The notes under the pieces: model-generated
Seen by the model: the letters and a program-made list of their open reading frames with translations, nothing else
What the model was told of the DNA's origin: nothing
The model's database searches: none
Translations under genes and position numbers: made by a program
Part shown: positions 58,101 to 64,000 of the stretch, in pieces
Position numbering within the stretch: the stretch's first letter is position 1
How the letters are laid out: every line of letters begins with the position of its first letter
NCBI GenBank assembly: GCA_039105265.1
Contig: JAPFFF010000004.1
Coordinates: forward strand, 496,001-560,000
Source of the DNA: Tritrichomonas musculus
Taxonomy: Eukaryota > Parabasalia > Tritrichomonadida > Tritrichomonadidae
Length of the DNA stretch: 64,000 nucleotides
Direction of reading: 5' to 3'

Positions 58101-58956
58101 CTCTTTGAAAACATGGCTTGATAATATCATCCATGATTGACCTATCCATGATGGCATCAATATCTGAATCTGACAAACAACAAAAATTGAAACATCTGAA
58201 TAAATTGAATGAAAAAGTCCATTCAAATTTTGACTTATTGAAATTTGAAAAAAAATTGGCAAAAAATAAAGATGAGCCTACCGGTTCAACGTTGGATAAA
58301 ATATGCATAACACGCATCCAGCCTTTAATATTAATGTCTCTGATTATTAATTCATTCTTCCTTTTGATATCAGCGTTTTTTTTAATCATTTCGTTTTTCT
58401 GCATATCATGTCTTGATGATACTGTTTTTGAGAGATTATTTGTTTGTTGAGGACCAATAAATGTAAAAAAGAATTTAACAAAAATAGATGAAAGGTCTGC
58501 ATTTGATTCCTTGTCGTATTTTTCAAAAAATCGTAAAAAGATTGTAATGAATAATTTGTCAATAACAAAAAATGCAACACTTCGAACTAGTAAGGTAGGA
58601 TTGCGGAATTCTGATTCGAGTCGTGTTAATAATGTCGAATTTTGTTTTTCTTTGGAAAAATGTGGATTAGGATCAAGATTGATCATTGGTAAGTTTGAAA
58701 AAAGAATTGGAAAGCATTCACCAGGATCAATTAAAAGAAAAGTAACACATTTATCAATAAGGCAATCAATTGATGAATCAAATAATATTGAGCGTGAAAG
58801 AAAAGTTAAATCTTGCTGAGAAATCTTATCATTTGAATTTGGTGATTCAATTGATTTAAATATTTGTGAAATTAAATTTGATAATGGAACTGATAAACTT
58901 GTAAGAACAGTAACAATTGCGGATTTATATGTATCTTTTCGTGTTTTATTCATCAT
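52192..58956 (-). CDS. giant helical-repeat protein, perhaps Furry/Mor2-like
   Basis: The 2254-residue protein is mostly alpha-helical with HEAT/armadillo-like spacing and no catalytic motif I recognise. A stretch such as 'LTKDALIYSLNPWIFEE' (about 525-545) recalls the 'LL..L.PWM.n' motif of Furry/Mor2/PAG1 proteins, which are also very long helical-repeat scaffolds for NDR kinase signalling and cell shape. The match is weak. Residues about 1855-1930 are an Asn/Ser/Thr repeat from a 36-bp tandem repeat. Residues around 1955-2035 are encoded by unusually GC-rich DNA. Two ATGs open the frame (58956 and 58953). The start is 335 bases from the tRNA gene. Confidence 0.6.
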   Translation of the reverse strand: MMNKTRKDTYKSAIVTVLTSLSVPLSNLISQIFKSIESPNSNDKISQQDLTFLSRSILFDSSIDCLIDKCVTFLLIDPGECFPILFSNLPMINLDPNPHFSKEKQNSTLLTRLESEFRNPTLLVRSVAFFVIDKLFITIFLRFFEKYDKESNADLSSIFVKFFFTFIGPQQTNNLSKTVSSRHDMQKNEMIKKNADIKRKNELIIRDINIKGWMRVMHILSNVEPVGSSLFFANFFSNFNKSKFEWTFSFNLFRCFNFCCLSDSDIDAIMDRSIMDDIIKPCFQRVSSLNDIQISISIFLMNLIVHEIIIKKKPITKTVKEILKYVNDNFSITPVALPIAAIFVNYSNLQEKNKKKELNITFSVNQIVTQALTMLISVSGSSILILNTLSQLFQYNRNFFNDIYANGIQVPSTFSEYTLITNERRNNIIQKITSYGSYNNSLLELTNFFVSFALLDFHSFVEVNLKLLMTPVFLRFNSFSAFYFFREILLNENIKKNYSEDFLVFQENILNTLTNHISHNPPLTKDALIYSLNPWIFEEKKKGGFEEKVDEIGFEFLSEFEKQSSNHNFFIDRLFEFIEPNSVLFPSISNNIKNDVLLWSKMCYKKVADLFADEKKQQQINNCKMLKENQSTALLISLIPLLKADEKIILSIVPYLFDFSAQISANSVFIIQLVIRKDPSLIEKVLDLMMDREFDNFEILYNSFYFISIFIKAAFSSGKGINVNSIFIKIQQLLIIGLCSNRNEIRNAVFTIINLLNVDEFKVLFDDRCFKQFSFKLKTISLPTSQNLDISELPFRSYSDIATTKYETIHSIYLSVIFSHLTINFEDDELKMIRNLYSKLKLKKDNVEYKHFYINVISFLAAVGDNDDGIHIPNHLYIEINNFCDNQQLLISFASTFSDVISLTNYFMTNLSFDMQLSLFPAIALIMWERFPNDNTINSLLNSISNIIEKGLNDNLQASLSILILFSKMFSSFAKRHKTLTTSIFLRCSVCEDVFRFCHCIEKEELIFKFCLNSANSYDLKKEGEEALEAFCSVTSLYKRQLVHFDDLKKFPKALRAIFCQSPQCIEFLFYTIKADSSSLSTISALFHPISSILDSTENITENLNLLYYNFSVENKDVSCEILNDIDFCNVIYNLAGKIIATCLWNFPSSDSINTLLNMTLSFALIRIFLNNKKNIDEEAIEKVDVDIQNFASLIHFLNNPSNDIQFLSNLLCLSFEFCLDQFLKESFDLLNKSFSSNFVLALTPWMKKVDLNLKKRSDSLSMNTETCFKFCFTSLTFVETIDKFKLYELIDIIINLNRESVESLFIIGINLRKSELILRVLKNAPECFDLICPYFSCSFWRYQVVQLRKLGDQIYDEKTIQFLAISSESFSKNSLDGQNDDNEEIFDVTHFLLKEVIPLLITDNFNELDFIFGRNLKNSHLEENDEDIDNDILSKTSSDSLTNFNSISMKSLTDFSKLNAFKVKSILDHVLTFCIVFGKDEIVRKFLNDFSNIWHFFEFNEKTFKLLFEWATVCGDIDASNSAASYLVDHFDSFSIESLSAYFDEIIKKIIQTVTILTLSIHSRNTTKSTQITGDHQFCYTPYYNYMSSLFTILSNFDLKYDQKTSEKNSKKNSESSEKIVNSMSCVNSDAFWFLCEFLVATDKDFGTIFTVVVDSLYKHVIKNLPITALSSISPHSFEGIFSLIVKNDSVISKKDGFDIIEQIIEMTKVLFLNDRLYHLVGNLNRFSSNNDMLGEIEKKKKYVATAGLFIVPFADCAATSDAFLEKVAASLGDDKTELNSIQKVYEALLGNCQIDLIETVLQFYLVVVKNDSSRVKDVLDACTRILNCRNLSLDCSSTNVETTRTGKSIILRTNSNSASTSTNSNSNANTNSNANTNSNINVNSNANTNSNINVNSNANTNSNINVNSNANTNSNASASANENAGAVLNVSASVVDNSLMIKIHKNCFLRLVHIALRDKDTANAPSACSFIQSFHRLGGSFETYQVSSHVSSRFPVESLPFDLDAAFDAASHAKRKGKRKFLSSQQEEVSQPNVQLLDRTTSFSFNGIDPLKKELFEDDEEDTFCGATVYFPTDSEFVVLKFVSDIQEAACARSKIEPFTGWNEQISNAENASQKIRMIGSLSLFDDFSTNNVSFDFNKILSEKLNSSEKVVDVCNKFRQFVKESLFYQPHKKESSHQIELFESIQKVEKEEKSKISQSFDESLSSIHETNVQKTENKALNDSLFFVNPLLFTPNGKDIDAMGSSSFPTVFP
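53210..53369. repeat. 36-bp in-frame tandem repeat
   Basis: The unit GAATTTGTGTTTGCATTTGA... recurs exactly every 36 bases at 53210, 53246 and 53282, with a shortened variant continuing from 53318. Being 12 codons, it leaves the host frame open and encodes Asn-Thr-Asn-Ser-Asn-Ile/Ala-type repeats in the 2254-residue protein. Confidence 0.9.
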
Positions 58957-59277
58957 TTACAAAAATTTGCATCATTAATTCAAAAAATTGAATAAAATAA
59001 AAATATTCAATAAAATAAATTTATTTTAGTAAAGACAAATTTTTAGACAATAATATTTATTAAATAATATTTATTGAAACTTCTTTATTTTGATTCTAAC
59101 GTTTTATGTTGAAAGAAAAAAAAATGATATATAATATGATAAATAAAGAAAAAATTTTGGGCACTGTTAAAAAGATTCAAGTATAAATGTTGGGGAGGGG
59201 AAAAAAAAAAAAAAAGAATGTCTACATACCAATTCTAAAAAAATCCAATAAACAAAAAAAATGAAAATTAAAGCTTC
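58957..59277. other. intergenic region
   Basis: AT-rich flank between the giant - strand gene and the tRNA gene, with A runs near 59116 and 59201 and a GGGGAGGGG word at 59192-59200. No gene was recognised. Confidence 0.6.
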
Positions 59278-59287
59278 AAAAAAAAAA
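59278..59287 (-). terminator. Pol III terminator (T10)
   Basis: On the - strand a run of ten T begins three bases after the end of the tRNA-Gln gene, which is a typical RNA polymerase III stop. Confidence 0.85.
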
Positions 59288-59290
59288 GTT

Positions 59291-59362
59291 TTCTCTTGGG
59301 AGGAATCGAACCTCCATCCCGGGATTCAAAGTCCCATATGATAACCACTACACCACAAGAGA
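59291..59362 (-). tRNA. tRNA-Gln (anticodon UUG)
   Basis: The 72-base gene folds as a complete cloverleaf on the - strand. It has a 7-bp acceptor stem TCTCTTG/CAAGAGA, a D arm with GTGTAGTGGTTA, an anticodon stem TGGGA/TCCCG and anticodon loop CTTTGAA (anticodon TTG). The T arm is GGAGG-TTCGATT-CCTCC, and the discriminator base is A. No intron is present and CCA is not encoded. It matches eukaryotic tRNA-Gln in the D loop and anticodon arm and reads CAA. Confidence 0.95.
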
Positions 59363-59524
59363 TTTTCGAAAAAAGTATGTAATTTGATAATATAAAAATA
59401 CAAAAAATTACCATTTTTGAAAAGAAACTCAAAATTTGAAATAAAATTCTGATTTTGATCAAATGCAAAATCAATGATTGAAAATACTAAATCTTCCGTT
59501 TATTAAAATAAACAAAATATATTT

Positions 59525-62308
59525 TCATATCGATAGATTTTCATTTTCTGATATTTCAAAATCAAAATTAGAAAGGTCAAGATCAGAATAACCGCTTTCA
59601 GAAGTAGATGAATAATCTTCATCTGGAAATGCCATATTTTCATCTGAAGAAATATCAATCTCTTCAAATATCTGTTGTGTCTTAGCTGTTTGTTCCACTT
59701 TCGTTGGTTTATCCTTTGAATTTGCATTTGAATAATTGTCATTATTAATAATATTGTTGATTTCAGTGTTATGTGATTGAGATGGAGGAAGTGAAGAACG
59801 GCGATTTCTCGAAATCTCGTCTTTATTTGACGTTGATGATCCAAAACCACCAAACAGCATTTTCATCACGTTTCCGACTACATTGTAAAGTCCAGATCCT
59901 TCATTTTCCTGAGAAACTTCGTTTAATTTAATTTGATCTTCTTCTTTATTTTCAACTTGATCTTCCACATTTTCATTCTTTTGTTCTTGATTTTCATCAA
60001 CTTTGGGACTTTTTATTTCTTGTTTTTCTGGTTGGTCAGCATCATTTATAATGTTATCTTCTCTTTTTTCCTTTGAATGCTTGTGAGATCGGCTACTCTT
60101 TCCATGATGGTGTCTAGAATGCCTTCTATCAAGTGTATCAATCCTATTTAAAATTCTATTTACAACTTCCTTTGTTTCTACCTTATTTGAACTTTTGTTC
60201 GTTATTATTTCTATTAAAAAGTTTTCTATTTGAATGTTGGTCAATTTGCACTTTTTATCTTCGTTTGCTATTCCTTCTTGTTTCTCTTTCTGAGGTGGGT
60301 TCAATTCTACCTCTGAAGCATGACTGTGCCTCGATCTTCGAGTATGAGATTTTGATGGCGAGAGCGGAGCCTGTGGAAGACTTTCTTTCAAGGCTGATAG
60401 ATTTGAAGTAGAGACTGTTCTTGTTCTTGTTCTATGTTTTTGTGGTAATTCTTCATTTACCTCGCTCTCTCCTGTTCTTCTTGATTTTGACCTTGATTTG
60501 ACCTTTGGTGAATCTTGAGGTGAAAAATTGTCAGCACTTGTCTTTGATCCTGACCTTGGTGAAAGTGAAGGTAAAGGAGGAGGAGGCTGCAATGGCTGAT
60601 CAGTCTGTTCATTCAATTCTGTATTTGCTTTCATTTTAGATTTTGACCTTGAATGAGATCTTGAAGGTGAATTAAGGTCAATTAGAGTGTCATTTGAATC
60701 TATTGGTTTTGTATGACAACTGATTAGGTCGTAAAGCGGCTTTGGCATGTAGCTTCTTGGTTTCAATTTTTCAACGTTGATTTTAGAGACTAATTTTTGA
60801 ATGATTGAAACAAGTAACGTCTTTCTGACTTTTTCAGAACAAAATTCAGAGGATGAGGCCAAATTGTAAAGAGCTGTTATAGCGTGTCCTCCTCTCTTGC
60901 AAATTGTCTCTTCGACGTTAATTAGTACATTTATATTTTGTGTGTTGAAAACAGAAAGGAGTAGCTTCGTTATCAAAGATATTTCATCCTTCTTCCAATT
61001 ATCAATGATGCCAAGTGCAGCACTCCGGTGAGTTGGATTAGAAAACATCTTTGCTATTTTAATAAAAACAAAGTGTGAGAACTCTTCTCGTGGTGTCTTA
61101 ATTTTGCCAATCATATCAATAACTATGGGATATGATAATGAGTCGTTTGAACTGGTCTTCAAAAAAAGCGCCATTATGGAGTAGTCTAGAACTTTTCTGA
61201 GGTATGAATTTGGGTTGGTTTTAATTGATTTCTTATAGCATCTTTTCAGATAGTTGATGTAATCTTTGTTGATAATGAATTGTTTGGCAATATATTTTAA
61301 TAGAAAGTCATCAAGATGACGGAAAAATAATGAAAGTGCGAATGGTGGTATTTGAATATTACTATTAATCATACTTGTAAACATTTTTGGGCAAATAATA
61401 TCTCCTTTGAATAGCTCTGGTCTTATTAAAATAAAATTGCTAAAGAAAGTCATAAAAAAATCTTCACTTGTCGAAAAACGTTTTCGATCAAATAATCTAA
61501 CGTTTCGTTGGGTATAAAATACGAATGATTCGAAAATACTCGAATTAAGCGAAAATTTTCCATTGAAAAAATTGACTAATATTAAATCTATGGTGGTCGG
61601 AAGCAATTTTGCACATTTATATGAAGATAAAGCAGATGCGAGAGCTAATTCATACTTTGAATTATTATTTTTATTGTACTCATCAATATGGTTTCTAAGC
61701 CAATTTTCGATAATTTGTGGGCTTGATTCGTGAGAAATAATAAATGGAATCAATAGTTTAATTTGTTCATCCGATCCATTTTCTATGATTATTTCTGATA
61801 ATTCATCAAGTTTTTGATTCATCAGTTTTTGCATATAATTAATAATTAAAAAGGAGCCATCTTTCAATAGCAAAAGGGATTCTAAAATTTTTTTATCGAA
61901 AAACGTGGGAATTAAATCGATGAGCATATTTAAATTAATTTGTAAGTTTTGTGTTTCCATATAGTAATTACAAAGATTAGTCCAAAAACTAACCAATATT
62001 TCTTGTGGAAGGCATGTCAAAAAATCTTTTGGTGCAATATATTGCAATTGATGATTTGAATTTTTATCTTGTTCGGATTTTGTTGATTTTTCATTTTGAT
62101 ATTGAATTTTATTACTGATATAAACAAGTGAATAGTTCATACTATTAGGTGATTCTATCATAATTGATATAAGGCATAAAAAAAACTGCTCTTTTTCTTC
62201 TGTAACTTGAGATAATATATTTGCATATTGATCTGTAGCGATTTTCTCATACGGTTTTAAAATGAGGTTCATTGCTTTTTTTGCTTGATGTGACAAAGAA
62301 TTCGTCAT
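59525..62308 (-). CDS. uncharacterised helical-repeat protein with Ser/Arg-rich region
   Basis: I do not recognise this 927-residue protein. Residues 1-540 are helical with spacing like HEAT or armadillo repeats. Residues about 555-680 are basic and Ser/Arg-rich ('SRSHSRSKSK', 'VKSRSKSRR', 'SKSHTRRSRHSH'), with Pro runs at about 592-600. A His/Arg/Ser-rich stretch (about 735-755, 'RRHSRHHHGKSSRSHKHS') comes next. The rest is acidic and ends in Asp/Glu/Ser-rich sequence. The pattern could suit an RNA-processing or nuclear scaffold protein, but that is speculation. An initiator-like TCATT lies 15 bases before the ATG. Confidence 0.65.
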   Translation of the reverse strand: MTNSLSHQAKKAMNLILKPYEKIATDQYANILSQVTEEKEQFFLCLISIMIESPNSMNYSLVYISNKIQYQNEKSTKSEQDKNSNHQLQYIAPKDFLTCLPQEILVSFWTNLCNYYMETQNLQINLNMLIDLIPTFFDKKILESLLLLKDGSFLIINYMQKLMNQKLDELSEIIIENGSDEQIKLLIPFIISHESSPQIIENWLRNHIDEYNKNNNSKYELALASALSSYKCAKLLPTTIDLILVNFFNGKFSLNSSIFESFVFYTQRNVRLFDRKRFSTSEDFFMTFFSNFILIRPELFKGDIICPKMFTSMINSNIQIPPFALSLFFRHLDDFLLKYIAKQFIINKDYINYLKRCYKKSIKTNPNSYLRKVLDYSIMALFLKTSSNDSLSYPIVIDMIGKIKTPREEFSHFVFIKIAKMFSNPTHRSAALGIIDNWKKDEISLITKLLLSVFNTQNINVLINVEETICKRGGHAITALYNLASSSEFCSEKVRKTLLVSIIQKLVSKINVEKLKPRSYMPKPLYDLISCHTKPIDSNDTLIDLNSPSRSHSRSKSKMKANTELNEQTDQPLQPPPPLPSLSPRSGSKTSADNFSPQDSPKVKSRSKSRRTGESEVNEELPQKHRTRTRTVSTSNLSALKESLPQAPLSPSKSHTRRSRHSHASEVELNPPQKEKQEGIANEDKKCKLTNIQIENFLIEIITNKSSNKVETKEVVNRILNRIDTLDRRHSRHHHGKSSRSHKHSKEKREDNIINDADQPEKQEIKSPKVDENQEQKNENVEDQVENKEEDQIKLNEVSQENEGSGLYNVVGNVMKMLFGGFGSSTSNKDEISRNRRSSLPPSQSHNTEINNIINNDNYSNANSKDKPTKVEQTAKTQQIFEEIDISSDENMAFPDEDYSSTSESGYSDLDLSNFDFEISENENLSI

Positions 62309-62632
62309 TTGAATTCGCTCAATGAATATATTAATATCTAGCCAATTTTGCTATAGATTGCAAAAATAAAATTGAAGACAAAAATTGGTATTTTTTAATA
62401 GCACTCAATGAAAAAATTGAATGTGCTCAAAATGTTAAAAATGCTGAGCAGTCAAAGCTCAAAGTAAATTTCCTATATAAATGATAATGAACTATGGGGG
62501 AAAAATAGGCTATAATAAACATAATATGATCAATAAGAAAAAAAAAAAAAAACATAATTTATAAACTAATATATTTATAATTGAAATCAAACAAAATTTC
62601 ATTGTATACAGAAATAATATTATAATACTAAG
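62309..62632. other. intergenic region
   Basis: AT-rich sequence between two same-strand genes. A TCATT word (- strand, 62325-62321) may be the initiator of the 62308 gene. Nothing else was recognised. Confidence 0.55.
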
Positions 62633-64000
62633 TTAAGCAGCTTCTTCTTCCTCTTCCTCCTCTTCTTCATTTTCGTCATCAAAATAAGTAATATGAGATG
62701 AATTATCATCAATATCTATATCAATATCATCATCGTCGCTTGCTTCTTCACCAGTCAACATTGATAAACTTACAATGTAAAAAGCAATTTCAGTTGAAAA
62801 TACAAGAAGAATCATTATGGAATTAGTGCTGTCATTATACCCAGCTATTAATTGTTTAACTTTCTTATTCTTATCATTTGATAATTTTAGAGGAATTTTT
62901 GCGCATTGGTCCTTATCATTAATATTTGATATTACCAAATAATTGCCTACGCATAAGGCAACAGCCCACTTGTCGCAAACATCAATTAAAACACTTTTTC
63001 TTATTCCAAGCTTTTTTTGTCCAGTTATTTCATGAAGGATGATGTCTTTTTCTAATCTATCAAGAATAATAATTTTCTCATCTTTTGATTGATAAGCATT
63101 CTTATTCTGATAAAGAGTCATATGCTTAATTTTATCATGCTTATCAATTGGACTAGTTACAAAAAAAGATGACAAAGATTCTCCTTCATAGAAAGTTGAA
63201 ATTTTGCAATCATTATAATATTCAATAACATTTCTCCTCAACATCAAAAAACCGTTAAGAAAAGGTGAAATTTTTGTTATATTGGTTTGATAAATAAAAA
63301 CCAAATATTTATTCATTTTATCTTCATTATTATTGCTGTTATCATTGTTATTATTATCTTCTTCTTCTTCAATTTGAAGTGGCATTTCATATATTAAAAC
63401 TTCTCTTTTTGTCAATATTGCAAATTGTCCATTTTGGCATTTTGGATTATTAATTCCGCAAATGTCAATTATATCTCTAACACGAGGAAATTTGAAGCTA
63501 ACTATATTGCATCTTGATGTGAGTGAAAAAACTGAAAAACAGTTATCTGAATCAACGTAAAGCCAGACCATTTCGCTATTGCTTCTGTCAAGATACTCTT
63601 TTTCGTCCAGTCCGTCATTAACATTGTTATTTGAATTGTTAAAAAAACGAGGTTCTTCATCATAATTATTATTGTTATTATCATCTGCTCTAAAATTATT
63701 ATCGTTTTTATCTATATTACTAAAATTTTCGTTATTAAAAGAATTGAAATTATCGTTATTGTTTTCAGTCATTTCTTGAAAATTATCATTATCCAAATCG
63801 TTATCGTTATTTAAATTAAAATTTACATTGTTATATTCTGTATCATTTGTATTAAAATTTATTTCATCATCATTATTATTATCGAGTTCATTTTCATCAA
63901 AATCTCCAGGAACAAAATCATTATGATTATAATTTATTTGATCGTTTTCAATTGAATTCTCAAAATTGCCCTCAATTTGATTGATGAAAAAAATAAACAC
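62633..64000 (-). CDS. uncharacterised Asn-rich, acidic-tailed protein (5' end outside window)
   Basis: The open frame runs off the right edge without a visible ATG start; the first codon in the window is GTG, so the N-terminus is missing. The visible 455 residues begin with a hydrophobic stretch ('FIFFIN'), possibly the end of a signal peptide. About 120 residues very rich in Asn/Asp follow. The part from about 140 to 420 has short hydrophobic strands at regular spacing ('MVWLYVDSDNCFSVFSL', 'FAILTKREVLIYEM', 'KIIILDRLEKDIILHEI', 'AVALCVGNYLVISNI'), suggestive of a beta-propeller. The C-terminus is a Glu/Asp run. No family is assigned. Confidence 0.6.
   Translation of the reverse strand: MFIFFINQIEGNFENSIENDQINYNHNDFVPGDFDENELDNNNDDEINFNTNDTEYNNVNFNLNNDNDLDNDNFQEMTENNNDNFNSFNNENFSNIDKNDNNFRADDNNNNNYDEEPRFFNNSNNNVNDGLDEKEYLDRSNSEMVWLYVDSDNCFSVFSLTSRCNIVSFKFPRVRDIIDICGINNPKCQNGQFAILTKREVLIYEMPLQIEEEEDNNNNDNSNNNEDKMNKYLVFIYQTNITKISPFLNGFLMLRRNVIEYYNDCKISTFYEGESLSSFFVTSPIDKHDKIKHMTLYQNKNAYQSKDEKIIILDRLEKDIILHEITGQKKLGIRKSVLIDVCDKWAVALCVGNYLVISNINDKDQCAKIPLKLSNDKNKKVKQLIAGYNDSTNSIMILLVFSTEIAFYIVSLSMLTGEEASDDDDIDIDIDDNSSHITYFDDENEEEEEEEEEAA

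Overview
The window looks like nuclear DNA from an anaerobic protist of the trichomonad type (Parabasalia, probably Tritrichomonas-like). The evidence is: AT-rich sequence; closely packed, apparently intronless genes on both strands; very large open frames rich in Asn/Ser/Asp (2583, 2254, 1449 and 1404 residues); short 5' leaders with TCA-type initiator motifs 12-30 bases before several ATGs; an eukaryotic tRNA-Gln; and a decayed member of a BTB-like/F5-8 type C family. The species is an inference. I saw no bacterial operon structure, CRISPR array or virus-like element.

Layout. 0.6-9 kb: a KATNIP-like protein, a 19-bp minisatellite between convergent genes, an L-type-lectin cargo receptor, an SK-like K+ channel and an importin-beta-family protein. 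9.3-20 kb: a RalGAP-like protein whose GAP domain seems to lack the catalytic Asn, an NBS1-like BRCT protein, a small tail-anchored protein, a PPP phosphatase with a large Asn-rich insert, and a TMEM181/Wntless-like membrane protein. 20-28.9 kb: a giant BEACH-family protein with a reduced BEACH core and a two-repeat Myb protein. 28.9-33.3 kb is a gene-poor repeat graveyard: a perfect 42-bp palindrome beside a T26 run, a MITE-like foldback flanked by TA, a BTB-like/F5-8C pseudogene, a second gene fragment, a GC-rich nested hairpin and an isolated Pol III B-box-like sequence.

33-47.7 kb: an FOP/FOR20-like LisH protein, a UBX-like protein, TMEM208/SND2, a DH-PH-Kelch protein, a TMEM17-family protein, a class 3 lipase, a radical SAM (AmrS-like)-flavodoxin fusion, CDC7-like kinase, EXO1-like nuclease and a microbial-type PARG with an N-myristoylation-like start. 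47.7-64 kb: a BRWD/PHIP-like WD40-bromodomain protein, a 2254-residue helical-repeat protein with an unusual GC-rich segment, tRNA-Gln(UUG), a 927-residue helical-repeat/Ser-Arg-rich protein and the 3' part of an acidic Asn-rich gene.

Themes. Three genes (KATNIP-like, FOP/FOR20-like, TMEM17-like) point to basal body and cilium biology, which fits a flagellate. Four (NBS1-like, CDC7, EXO1, PARG) concern replication, repair or ADP-ribose. They are not an operon and the proximity may be chance. The strongest candidate for unusual biochemistry is the radical SAM enzyme carrying its own flavodoxin-like domain. Gene families were assigned by reading motifs by eye. No database search was run.
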